Shown piece after piece: positions 7,923 through 17,300 of a stretch of 64,000 nucleotides of DNA. Source of the DNA: Firmicutes bacterium UBA6806. GTDB taxonomy: Bacteria; Bacillota; Clostridia; Peptostreptococcales; Acidaminobacteraceae. The notes under the pieces are model-generated. The model made no database searches, was not told the origin of the DNA, and saw nothing but the letters and a program-made list of their open reading frames with translations. Within the stretch, counting starts at the first letter, position 1. Each line of letters begins with the position of its first letter. The DNA lies in NCBI GenBank assembly GCA_002452745.1, contig DKFC01000063.1, positions 4,316-68,315 on the forward strand. Direction: 5' to 3'. Made by a program: the position numbers and the translations under genes.

Positions 7923-9326
7923 CTAACCTATTGTGCCTTCAAGTTCTAAACTGATTAAATTGTTCAGTTCAACAGCATACTCCAAAGGCAATTCCTTCGT
8001 TATCGGCTCTACGAACCCTCTGACAATCATGGCCTTGGCTTCAGCCTCACTGATACCCCTGCTCATAAGATAAAAAATCGTCTCATCACTGATTCTTCCG
8101 ATTTTAGCCTCATGTCCAATATCTACTTGGTTGTTGCCGATCTCAATAATTGGAAGTGTATCTGATTTTGAGCGGTTATCCAACATCAGGGATTCACAGT
8201 TCACTGTGGACTTTACATTAACTGCATTGGGGGTCACCCTGAGAAGTCCTCTGTAAAATGCATGTCCGCCGTCTTTTGAAATGGATTTTGAGTTGACAAT
8301 AGAGGTGGTATTCGGCGCGGCATGTACCACCTTCGTACCTGTGTCGAGGTACTGTCCTTTTGCGGCAAATGTAATGCCTGTAAACTCAGAGGCAGCACCT
8401 TCACCTTTTAGAATACTCATGGGATAGAGCATGGATACTTTTGATCCAAACGACCCCGAAACCCATTCTATCTTTCCGTTTTTTTCAACCATGGAACGCT
8501 TGGTATTCAAGTTGTACATATTTCTTGACCAGTTTTCAATGGTACTATATCTCAACTTTGCGTCTTCTTTGACATATAGCTCCACTGCGCCTGCATGGAG
8601 ATTCTGAACCGAGTACTTTGGTGCAGAACAGCCTTCTATAAAATGCAGGCTCGCACCCTTTTCCACAATAATCATGGTGTGTTCAAACTGACCAGCACCT
8701 TTTGCGTTTAACCTAAAATAGGATTGAAGCGGTATGTCCACATGAACACCTTCTGGAACATAGACAAAAGACCCGCCAGACCAGACCGCTCCATGAAGTG
8801 CTGAAAACTTGTGATCTCGATTGGTAATGAGCTTCATAAAATACTGTTTTACAATTCCCTCATGCTCTTTTACCGCGGTTTCCATATCCGTGTAAATCAC
8901 ACCCTGCGCTTTTAAATCCTCTCTCATAGAGTGATAGACCACCTCTGAGTCATACTGAGCACCCACACCAGCAAGTGATTTTTTCTCCGCTTCTGGAATC
9001 CCCAATCGATCAAAAGTTCGTTTGATTTCTTCTGGAACCTCTTCCCACGAGGATTTCATGTCCGTGTTAGGTCTGACATAGTGGACGATGTTCTCAATAT
9101 CTAAGTCCTCTAAGTCAGCTCCCCATTTCGGCATTGGCTTCGCATGAAAAATTTCCAGTGATTGAAGTCTGTACTCAAGCATCCATTCAGGTTCATTTTT
9201 TTCTCTTGAAATCTCTTTGATAATTTCAGGCGTTAGGCCCTTGTCTGCCTTGTATTTATGGTTTTCAGGATTTACAATATCGTAAATACCTCGATTTATA
9301 TCTTCAACATGTGTTTTTTTAGCCAT
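7923..9326 (-). CDS. sufB: Fe-S cluster assembly protein SufB
   Basis: A 467-residue SufB, the scaffold subunit of SufBC2D. Near-universal SufB segments are visible: WMLEYRLQSLEIFHAKPMP at residues ~43-61, GAVWSGGSFVYVPEGVHVD, FIEGCSAPKYS with its conserved cysteine, VNCESLMLDNRSKSDTLP, and the C-terminal ISDETIFYLMSRGISEAEA. The length is normal. AAGGAGAAGGTG precedes the ATG. It directly follows sufC; the order C-B-D-S-U differs from the C-D-S-U-B order of Bacillus. Confidence 0.97.
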   Translation of the reverse strand: MAKKTHVEDINRGIYDIVNPENHKYKADKGLTPEIIKEISREKNEPEWMLEYRLQSLEIFHAKPMPKWGADLEDLDIENIVHYVRPNTDMKSSWEEVPEEIKRTFDRLGIPEAEKKSLAGVGAQYDSEVVYHSMREDLKAQGVIYTDMETAVKEHEGIVKQYFMKLITNRDHKFSALHGAVWSGGSFVYVPEGVHVDIPLQSYFRLNAKGAGQFEHTMIIVEKGASLHFIEGCSAPKYSVQNLHAGAVELYVKEDAKLRYSTIENWSRNMYNLNTKRSMVEKNGKIEWVSGSFGSKVSMLYPMSILKGEGAASEFTGITFAAKGQYLDTGTKVVHAAPNTTSIVNSKSISKDGGHAFYRGLLRVTPNAVNVKSTVNCESLMLDNRSKSDTLPIIEIGNNQVDIGHEAKIGRISDETIFYLMSRGISEAEAKAMIVRGFVEPITKELPLEYAVELNNLISLELEGTIG

Positions 9327-9340
9327 GAGTCACCTTCTCC

Positions 9341-10105
9341 TTATGCTGTTGCCGATTGTTTGAAATGCTCATATCCATTTGCTTCAATTGCCTCTGCAAG
9401 TCCAATATCACCACTTTGAACGATTTTCCCATCCATGAGTACATGGACAAAATCAGGCTTGATGTAATTGAGAATTTTGTTGTAATGTGTAATAATCAAA
9501 ATGGCGTTGTCCTCTTTCGAAAGCTTTTGAACCGATTCGTAAACCACCCTTATGGCATCAATATCAAGTCCCGAATCGGTTTCATCCAAAATAGCCAGTT
9601 TAGGGTTTAATACCGACATCTGCAATATTTCGTTCTTTTTCTTCTCTCCACCTGAAAAGCCCTGATTGAGATATCTTTCAAGGTATTTTGAATCCATGTT
9701 CAGCATGTCCATCTTTTGTGAAAGTTCCTTTTTAAAGCTAAACGCCATGGGCATAATCCCCGCAACTTCCTTTTTAGCCGTTCTGAGAAAATTTTCAACC
9801 GTTACCCCCGGAACTTCCTCTGGATACTGAAATGACAAAAATAATCCAGCTTTTGCCCGTTCGTCCACTTTCATTTCCAACAAATCCTTGCCCATAAAGT
9901 TGACTTTTCCAGATGTGACTTCATGTGAAGGATGTCCCATGAGCACATTGGCAAGTGTTGATTTTCCTGCACCATTTGGCCCCATGATAACATGAATTTC
10001 ACCTGCATGTATGTCGAGGTCAATCCCCTTTAAAATTTCTTGTTCTCCAACTGATGATTTTAAATCTCTAATTGTCATTATCTCATAAGACTTTTCTGCC
10101 TTCAT
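9341..10105 (-). CDS. sufC: Fe-S assembly ATPase SufC
   Basis: A 254-residue ABC-type ATPase of the SUF machine. Walker A is GPNGAGKSTL, the signature is NQGFSGGEKKKNEILQM (typical for SufC), and Walker B with its acidic residue is LAILDETDSGLD. SufC powers conformational change of SufBD. The ATG at 10105 is chosen because GGAGGC lies 7 bases upstream; an ATG five codons earlier has no ribosome site and the GGAGG lies within its own codons. First gene of the operon. Confidence 0.96.
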   Translation of the reverse strand: MKAEKSYEIMTIRDLKSSVGEQEILKGIDLDIHAGEIHVIMGPNGAGKSTLANVLMGHPSHEVTSGKVNFMGKDLLEMKVDERAKAGLFLSFQYPEEVPGVTVENFLRTAKKEVAGIMPMAFSFKKELSQKMDMLNMDSKYLERYLNQGFSGGEKKKNEILQMSVLNPKLAILDETDSGLDIDAIRVVYESVQKLSKEDNAILIITHYNKILNYIKPDFVHVLMDGKIVQSGDIGLAEAIEANGYEHFKQSATA

Positions 10106-10159
10106 ATGCTGTGCCTCCATTTATATCCTAGTAATTTAATCGGATTTATTTTCATAATT

Positions 10160-10203
10160 ATCGTAATCCTTTTTTTGGCTCTAGTCAATGAGAATCACCA
10201 TCA
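10160..10203 (-). promoter_or_regulatory. suf operon promoter with adjoining Fur-box-like sequence
   Basis: On the minus strand TTGACT (10183-10188) and TACGAT (10160-10165) are separated by 17 bp. Directly upstream of the -35, positions 10189-10203 (TGAGAATCACCATCA) match 11 of the 14 fixed bases of the 7-1-7 Fur consensus TGATAATNATTATCA. The promoter is read from sequence; iron control by Fur is inference. Confidence 0.5.
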
Positions 10204-10235
10204 TTAACAAATCTTTTACACTTGAACTCCAAAAA

Positions 10236-10305
10236 AAGCCGAATGCCAGTTGATGACAGCTCTGTTTAACAGAACTGTACCAATCCAGCTTCGGCTTTAG
10301 ACAAG
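10236..10305 (-). terminator. Complex intrinsic terminator after the HAD phosphatase gene
   Basis: The outer stem AAAGCCGAA/TTCGGCTTT encloses an inner hairpin (ACAG-C-TCTGT, loop TTA, ACAGA-A-CTGT). On the minus strand a run of seven T follows. It separates the phosphatase transcript from the suf promoter. Confidence 0.7.
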
Positions 10306-10346
10306 GGTTTATTTATTGCTTTTATATAATGAAAGGAACAATCTCC

Positions 10347-10997
10347 TCAGGCCACTCCAGCAGTTTTTTCACCTATAATATCCAGCAAATGTGATGGTGA
10401 TTTAAGCACATAATCCGGTTGCAAGAGCATCATCGAATCTGGCCCAATACTGCTCCAACTCACGATTGCATTTGATATGCCAGCATTTTTAGCGGCGTGA
10501 ATATCACCTGCTGTATCACCAACATATATCACTTCATGATTTTGAAGGTTCATCAATTCCATAACCTTAGAAATTCCTTCTGGAGAAGGTTTTGTCTCTG
10601 ATACATCATCTCTGGTGATGACGTATTCAAAGTAGTCTGCAATACCAAGATGTTCAAGTCCCATCTCCAATGAGGCCGTGCTGTTATTAGACACAATTGA
10701 CATTCTGACGCCACCTTCGTGAAGGGTTTTAATCAGCATCAGCATCCCTGGAAATGCACAAGTCTTGGAGTTGTGATGGTGCTTGTACCAAATTTTAAAG
10801 TGGTTGCACATGAGTTGCCATTTAGTTGGGTTTATATACTTCATCTGATCTTCCAGTGTTTTCCCCACAAGGGCTTTGTGCTCTGAATCCAATAATCTAT
10901 ATCCTCTATATCTCTCTGCAAAACTATTGAGTCCTTCTCTTATCAAATCATTTGTATTTATAATTGTGCCGTCGAAGTCGAACAATACTGCGTTCAT
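10347..10997 (-). CDS. HAD-superfamily phosphatase (PpaX/phosphoglycolate-phosphatase-like)
   Basis: This 216-residue HAD hydrolase of subfamily IA has motif I FDFDGTIINTN (nucleophile Asp), motif II SIVSNNSTAS, motif III lysine in ETKPSPEGI, and motif IV VGDTAGDIHAAKNAG. A four-helix cap lies between residues ~15 and 80. Relatives hydrolyse phosphoglycolate, pyrophosphate or other small phosphates. The exact substrate cannot be read from sequence. GGAGGTATT precedes the ATG. It is transcribed alone. Confidence 0.88.
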   Translation of the reverse strand: MNAVLFDFDGTIINTNDLIREGLNSFAERYRGYRLLDSEHKALVGKTLEDQMKYINPTKWQLMCNHFKIWYKHHHNSKTCAFPGMLMLIKTLHEGGVRMSIVSNNSTASLEMGLEHLGIADYFEYVITRDDVSETKPSPEGISKVMELMNLQNHEVIYVGDTAGDIHAAKNAGISNAIVSWSSIGPDSMMLLQPDYVLKSPSHLLDIIGEKTAGVA

Positions 10998-11210
10998 AAT
11001 ACCTCCTATCCGTGTAATCCGTTTTTCTGACTACATCATAACGAATCAACATCAGAAACATATTAAGGAGGCGTTAAGTTTTGTTAGCTTCTTGTATTGC
11101 CTGATTTCAACCACTTCTATGCTAAACAATATAGACAATCTTTTTCAACTATGCTTACTTTCAGTTAATTGTATTTCAGTTTTTCCATATTCATATCTTG
11201 ATCTATCTCT

Positions 11211-12929
11211 CTATTTGTCTTTGCCAATAAGCAAGTACCCATTGTAATACTGAATGCCATCCAGCGTTCCGTTTGAGGTCTTCCTTCCGCCCACCACTGA
11301 AAAGTCAATGGTTATCGTCAGTGTTTCGCCTGAACTTAGCGGCACTTTTACAGTGGTTTTATTCTCTTTGCTCTCAAGTGCTTTTGTTGCTAATTGCGCC
11401 ATGTCAATTTCCTCTATCAAAGAGCCACCCTCTGTAATGCGCAAGTTTTCTTCAGCCTCTGATTTCACAACCTGTACCTGCTCGTCATAGAGGACATCAT
11501 CTATTCGGTCATATTGGTTAAGTAATACCACATAATCTGCTTCCGAGACATCAATCATCTCATTTGCATCTCTAAACTGCTCATCAACATAGTTATACTG
11601 CTTATAATTGTATCTGTCATTTAGCTCAAATCCAAATGTCTTTTCAGAATCACTTGCATCAAAATCAGCAGGTAAAAGGTCAATATCCGATGGTTCATAA
11701 GTTCTCAATAGATAATTCATACTGTTTGAAATAGCATCTTTTGATGCATCTGAAACCGCCGCAGCAGGCAATATTTTACCATTTTCGAAGGTGTATCCAG
11801 CTTCTATTAACTGGCTTTCCAAGCGGTTTGTCTGCTCCCACAGAATCACTCTGTCCCATGAAAAAATGCCAAAGCAGCTAATTGCCACCAAGCAGACCCC
11901 CACAACATAATGCACCATCGAAAAATCACGTCTCTTAAAGGGCAATAGGACATAGCCCACTATTAAGAAGACAATTGCCAGTAGCGAATAATATCTGGCC
12001 GCTGTCAGTCCATAATTTGAAATACGAATCCACATTGCCACAATTAACATCGCCATTGGAACGGTCATCAATGCTGAAAATATTTGGGTGTAACGATTGA
12101 GCCAAGCCAGTTCTTCTCTTAAAGTTTGAACCAAATAAAGCGTTATAAAACTGATGATGGCATACCAAAGCACCAAATTTCCAATTAATCCCTCTGGAAG
12201 GGTTCCCATCATTAAAACCCTTACAAAATAGGCATATAAGATAACTGTATAAATACTCTCAATCGGAATCATAATATAGAGAAGAAGTGTCCTAAATATC
12301 TTTGAAAATACCAGCTCCTCTGGTTTCTTCTGAAGACTTCCAAGAAAATAGGGCACACCGAAAAATCCAGCGATGCAGTAAAAAATATCCAGCGGAAGTT
12401 CCGACGGAAAGTTGACTTCGAATAAGCCCTCTATTGAAAAAAAGATGCCGTTAAAGCCAATAAATAAAATCATGCCGTAGAGGCCTGTTAGAAAGAATTT
12501 TCCGATTCTCTCCACGAGAAACCGAGTAAATCCCTCTTGACTTGGAAAGTACATAAAACCAAAGAACAGAGCATATAAAATCGTCAGAAGTCCAAAATAT
12601 CGCCCCCAGATGATGCCCGTTATGTCCTCAGGCAGCATCAGATAGTAAATGCCCAGCAAAATCAGCGTTATCAAAGCACGCATCCACACAGGCACTTTTC
12701 CCAAACGCTCATGAATTAATTTTAAAAAACCTGTTATTGGCATGCCCAGTATCATGACCATGGAAATTTTTTGATAGTCATCAGGCGAAGATGCATGCGT
12801 CATGATGATAAATACCATCACTGTAATTGCCGTAACGCCCATGGTCAACGGAAACCTCTCCACTGCACCTTTAAGAAGAGAGAGTGAATAGCCAAACCAC
12901 TTGCCAATTTTATCAAATATTGTTTTCAT
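11211..12929 (-). CDS. DUF4153-family polytopic membrane protein
   Basis: This 572-residue protein has roughly ten to twelve hydrophobic segments in its first ~365 residues (for example ITGFLKLIHERLG, ALITLILLGIYYLML, FITLYLVQTLREELAWLNRYT). A ~200-residue soluble C-terminal part follows (from WEQTNRLESQLIEAGY). The TLREELAWLNRYTQIFSALMTVP region fits DUF4153 proteins, whose role is unknown. The start at 12929 lies 31 bases from the nearest strong ribosome site, with a 9-bp hairpin in between (separate entry). It is the second gene of an operon with 12969-13790. Confidence 0.75.
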   Translation of the reverse strand: MKTIFDKIGKWFGYSLSLLKGAVERFPLTMGVTAITVMVFIIMTHASSPDDYQKISMVMILGMPITGFLKLIHERLGKVPVWMRALITLILLGIYYLMLPEDITGIIWGRYFGLLTILYALFFGFMYFPSQEGFTRFLVERIGKFFLTGLYGMILFIGFNGIFFSIEGLFEVNFPSELPLDIFYCIAGFFGVPYFLGSLQKKPEELVFSKIFRTLLLYIMIPIESIYTVILYAYFVRVLMMGTLPEGLIGNLVLWYAIISFITLYLVQTLREELAWLNRYTQIFSALMTVPMAMLIVAMWIRISNYGLTAARYYSLLAIVFLIVGYVLLPFKRRDFSMVHYVVGVCLVAISCFGIFSWDRVILWEQTNRLESQLIEAGYTFENGKILPAAAVSDASKDAISNSMNYLLRTYEPSDIDLLPADFDASDSEKTFGFELNDRYNYKQYNYVDEQFRDANEMIDVSEADYVVLLNQYDRIDDVLYDEQVQVVKSEAEENLRITEGGSLIEEIDMAQLATKALESKENKTTVKVPLSSGETLTITIDFSVVGGRKTSNGTLDGIQYYNGYLLIGKDK

Positions 12930-12968
12930 CGCATTCTATATGACCTCTTTAGGTCATATGCCTCCTTT
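12930..12968 (-). promoter_or_regulatory. Leader hairpin between ribosome site and start codon of the DUF4153 gene
   Basis: AAAGGAGG (12961-12968) is followed by a perfect 9-bp inverted repeat ATATGACCT/AGGTCATAT (12938-12959, 4-base loop) before the ATG at 12929. Two minimal reading frames are present, ATG-ACC-TAA and ATG-CGA-TGA; the second overlaps the real ATG by ATGA. Folding of the hairpin would bring the ribosome site to about 9 bases from the start. Confidence 0.55.
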
Positions 12969-13790
12969 CTAAAAACCAGCTTCTGTAAAATAATGATTTC
13001 CATGTGAGTCTACTAAATTCAATTTTACGGTTATATCTTCAATGTTCGTATTGAGCGTTTTATCAAAGGTGTAGCTTTCATTGATATACCAAAATGGATG
13101 GTCTCCATGCTCAATAATCCTTTTAGGAGAGTTCTGATTACCTTGATTGTATAACTTCACAATATCATATGTCATCACCAGTTCCCCTTTATGATAAATT
13201 TCACAGGTGGCAGAACTCAAAGTCAGCTCTTCCTCCATAGCCAGTTGTGCCACTTGTACATCAAATTTCAAAGTTCCATCTTTAAACGAATTTAAATGGA
13301 TTGCCCTCCCAAAAGCAGACTCCAGTTTCTTGTGAATTTCTAACGTTGGTAGTGCTTCATATTGATCTTCCGGCTGACCCTTTTTTACAAATTGAAGTTC
13401 ATAGTCATGTTCCGAAGACAGCGTTAGAACAAGAGAACCCGAATTCCCAACCACCGATACAGGGGTGGATTCCCATGAATCTTGACTCCCCGCCACTCGG
13501 TATTGAATTTCGGCCTCCGTTGTGCTATCTGAAGTGTTCAATAAAAGGGAAACGGAAACTCGAGGCATTGGTTTCCAAGTGTCAATTGTGTAGTCTGTCT
13601 TGGAGACGAGCCTGTTTTGAGCCTTGATCTCTTCAATATCCGCCTCCAATGCTGAAATTTGATATCGAAGGTCCAACAATTCATCGTTAACTCTTTCTAT
13701 TTGATTGTAAGTATTATTCAAATTAAATCCTAAAATCAAGAGCGCTACCAAAGCCACCCCTACTACAGCATCATAAAATTTCATAATCAT
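12969..13790 (-). CDS. Membrane-anchored extracellular protein of unknown function
   Basis: A 273-residue protein with one N-terminal membrane segment (VVGVALVALLILGF), then a coiled coil (residues ~28-60, ERVNDELLDLRYQISALEAD), then a beta-rich region with no motif I recognise. The topology suggests the C-terminal ~210 residues lie outside the cell. It is followed after 40 bp by the DUF4153 membrane protein and is presumably its partner. The ribosome site AAGGAAGG lies 1 base before the first ATG and 7 before the third codon, also ATG, so the start may be two residues later. Function unknown. Confidence 0.65.
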   Translation of the reverse strand: MIMKFYDAVVGVALVALLILGFNLNNTYNQIERVNDELLDLRYQISALEADIEEIKAQNRLVSKTDYTIDTWKPMPRVSVSLLLNTSDSTTEAEIQYRVAGSQDSWESTPVSVVGNSGSLVLTLSSEHDYELQFVKKGQPEDQYEALPTLEIHKKLESAFGRAIHLNSFKDGTLKFDVQVAQLAMEEELTLSSATCEIYHKGELVMTYDIVKLYNQGNQNSPKRIIEHGDHPFWYINESYTFDKTLNTNIEDITVKLNLVDSHGNHYFTEAGF

Positions 13791-13839
13791 ACCTTCCTTT
13801 CCCTCATTCTACCAGAACCCATCCCCTTTTACATTAGAA

Positions 13840-13869
13840 TTGTCTTAAAGACATGATTCATGCTAAAAT
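13840..13869 (+). promoter_or_regulatory. Promoter of the 102-residue gene
   Basis: TTGTCT (13840-13845), an 18-bp spacer, and TAAAAT (13864-13869) preceded by TGC, which makes an extended -10. Confidence 0.55.
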
Positions 13870-13904
13870 ATTAGAAGTGTTAATTAATGAGAGGAGATGA
13901 CAAC

Positions 13905-14213
13905 ATGCTAGAATTGTTCATAAAAGGCATTCGAATTGATGATGCTGGAAGAATTATCGTCTCAGTACATGACCATGTATCTGAGTACCTCGCACAAGAA
14001 GAATCAAAGAAGACACTCAAGGAAACACTTGAAAAGATTCTAGAATCAGATTTTATTCAACTTGAAGTGGCCAAAACCAGTGCACGTATAACTGTCACTG
14101 AAGGAAAGGCCGAACTCTGTAAGCAAAAAATTGAAGAGGAACTCAAAAAAGCGGCTGAAATGGCTGCGGCCTTCATGTCACAAATGAATCAAAACAACCC
14201 TGATGAAGCGTAA
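13905..14213 (+). CDS. Small acidic helical protein, function unknown
   Basis: This 102-residue soluble protein has a beta-rich start (LELFIKGIRIDDAGRIIVSV) and two long charged helices (residues ~30-50 and 78-95, with ELCKQKIEEELKKAAEMAAA). I do not recognise the family. The ATG at 13905 is chosen because GAGGAG lies 8 bases upstream; an in-frame ATG at 13887 is inside that region without a site of its own. It has its own promoter and terminator, so it is a single-gene unit. Confidence 0.6.
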   Translation: MLELFIKGIRIDDAGRIIVSVHDHVSEYLAQEESKKTLKETLEKILESDFIQLEVAKTSARITVTEGKAELCKQKIEEELKKAAEMAAAFMSQMNQNNPDEA

Positions 14214-14253
14214 GAATCATCTGTTACCTGATCCACTTCATATAGGGGTATTG

Positions 14254-14290
14254 AAAAAGACTGGAACAAATCATCCCAGTCTTTTTTTAT
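14254..14290 (+). terminator. Intrinsic terminator of the 102-residue gene
   Basis: Stem AAAGACTGG/CCAGTCTTT with an 11-base loop and a T run, 40 bp after the stop. Confidence 0.85.
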
Positions 14291-14326
14291 TTCAGGCTAC
14301 GCCTATCTAAAAATTTTTCCCAATTA

Positions 14327-17300
14327 CTACTGATTCATCAGTTGCGCTTTAACCATCAGATTTTTAATTGCCGCTAGTGCCTCGGCGTGTGTCAAGTTAT
14401 CTTTCAACCCCAGATTATAATCTGATTTTCCCACGAATACTTTTCCATCTAAAACCTTTTGAATATATGGTTTTGACCAATTTGGAACTGTTTCATATGA
14501 ATTGATATCAAAGTTAGAATCTCCTGAGATGCCCTTATACTCAGCTAAATCCATCGCTTTTGAGAAGATGACCATTGCCTCTTCTCTTGTGATTTCATCA
14601 TTTGCTTTAAATGTTCCGTCTTCATATCCACTGATGAGATTCCAGTGACTTGCAATCGCTATTGCGCGTGCATTTTTGTCCGTTGATTTCACATCTGTAA
14701 ACGGCGTGCTGATAACTGTGTCTTGTCTGTAAATACCAAGCGCTTTAACCATGTAGTCTGCCAATTCACCTCTTGTGATGTTCTTATCTGCATCAAATGC
14801 ATCATACTCTGTGAGAATCAAGCGTGATGCCATATCGTTTACAATTGATTCAGACCAATGCCCCTCAACTGAACTTACTTTTATTGAGTTTTTTATAACC
14901 GCATAGATAGAGTTTGTCAAAGAATTAATCTGTGCGTAAACTTGGCCGTCTTCAGTGTAAATGCGAGTAGGGACTTGATTGTACTTTCCATTTTGATCAA
15001 ATACAACACCTGTGGTGATATCGCTTAAACTGATATTACTTGGAATTTTAAATTCTCTTTTGACAAATTGACTAAATGTATCCACTTCAATTGACGCCGT
15101 TGTTCCATCTGTCTTTTTAACAGTTGCTGTAATTTTAAACGCTGTTGGTTGAACAACTACAGCCTTATTGAAAATTTCAGTTTCTGCTTCTAACGAAACC
15201 TTGTCAAACTGAATATCAAATTCAATACTTGCCAAATTTGCTGAATCCACATTGAATTTTTTTGCTATTGAATCCACGGACAGCTGTTGAGCTGGAATTT
15301 TATAATTTTTATCCCCTGAATCAATTAAGATATCAAAGCTGCCTCGTTCCATTTGTTTGACTATATCGCCGTTTAACGCCACAAGTGTCGTATCTGCCGA
15401 CGTATCTTGAACATTGATTTTCACTATATTTTTAATCCCTGTAGCAGCGTTTGAAATTGTGTTTTCAATCACTTTTTTCAGAGCTTCATCGTCTACAGAT
15501 ACAGTTACTTTAGTTTTTCCATTTTCAATTGATTTTGCCTCACTTGAAACATTTTGATCCACGCCGTTGACGGACACTGAACCTGAGGTTTTAGATGGCA
15601 CAGCAGCTTGAGACGATCCTGTACTGGATCTGTCACCACCGCCACCGCCACCAGTTGACTGAGCAGATTTCACGACAACTTGGATACTTGCCATTAATTG
15701 ATTGTCATTTGTATACTCATTTGACGCTCCAAGTGTCCCTGAAAACACATATGTTCCTGCTGTATTACCGTTATAAACAGGCGTTCCACTATCCCATGTC
15801 ACCACTGCACTGGATGTTGTCGAATCACTTAGTCCAATAGAGACCGTCGCAGGAAGTCCCACTTTGCTCAGCCCTGTACCGTTTGCAACCGTTATAGCAT
15901 CTAGCGTCTTTACAGAACTTATCACTGGGAGTTCCACTGGTTTTGATTTAACTTTTACAGTAACAGTGGCCTTAATATTATTTATATTGAGATAATCAGT
16001 CGACGCCGCAAGTATTCCCCTGAAGATATAACTGCCTTCTTTGCTGCCATTATAGCTTGGTGTTCCACGGTCCCATACCGCTATAGCTGCACTGGTTGTG
16101 GTTGAATTATTCAGGTTAACCATTACCGATTGCGGCAGCTTTATAGCGTTTATTTCTGTGCCGTTTTCAACCGTTATGACATCTAGTGTCTTTACAGAAC
16201 TTATCGCTGGGAGTTCCGCTGGTTTTGATTTAACTTTTACAGTAACACTGGCCCTAATATTATTTGTGTTGAGATAATCAGTCGATGTTGCGAGTAATCC
16301 CTCGAAGACATAACTGCCTTCCTTGTTTCCATCATAACTTGGTGTTCCACTGTCCCATACCTTTATAGCCGCACTGGTTGTGGTTGAATTATTCAGGTTA
16401 ACCGTTACCGATTGCGGCAGCTCTATAGCGTTTATTTTCGTACCATTTGAAACGATTATATCGTCCATCGCGCTTGAAGAAGTCACAACAGGTAACACAG
16501 GCTCAGCTACCACCACATTGACTGTCGCTTGTATATTTTCTGGATTATAAATACCAGTTCCTAAAGTTATGGTTCCCTTAAAGGCATAAGTTCCCGCCTT
16601 ATTTCCATTATAGGCTGGTGTTCCACTATCCCATACCACTGCAGAGTTAGTGGTTGAATTAACTGCATTCTTTAACTTAACCACCGCTGTGGCAGGTAAA
16701 GTAATTGCACTTAATGCAGTCCCGTTGTCAACATTGATATCTGAAAACTGTTCAACACTATACACGCCCACAACATGGTTTGTAACCACTAAATTCGAAA
16801 ACGCACCTATCTCCGAATTTGATATATTTCTAGTAAGGTTAGAAGTTCCCGTTTTTGTATAGCTCACTTTCAAATTTGCGTCTGTTGCTTCAATATTGGC
16901 ATCCAGAGTTAAATCAATTTCCGACCCATTTACCACCGCACTGATTACTCGTGGACTAGATGCAATTCCACTCAGCGTAAATGCCGCTGGATCTGCTTCT
17001 CCGCTGATTAAATCATATATTAAGCTTATCTTAATATGTGTTCTATCAACTGTGTCTGCTTGCCCTAAAATACGATTAATTTTTGGACTGAGGGTCGTAT
17101 AATAAATACTGCCATCTGCATCGACATAGGTCCCCCAAGCGTTACTATTCCCAGTACTGTAAGTCTCTATTTTATTGCCCGACATGTCAAATTTCTGAAT
17201 GGTTCTATTTCCAGCAGAAGCATATACATAGCCATCTCTTCCAACTGATACCCACTGTGGAAACATGACACTTGCAAAATCAGATTGAACCCCATTTGTA

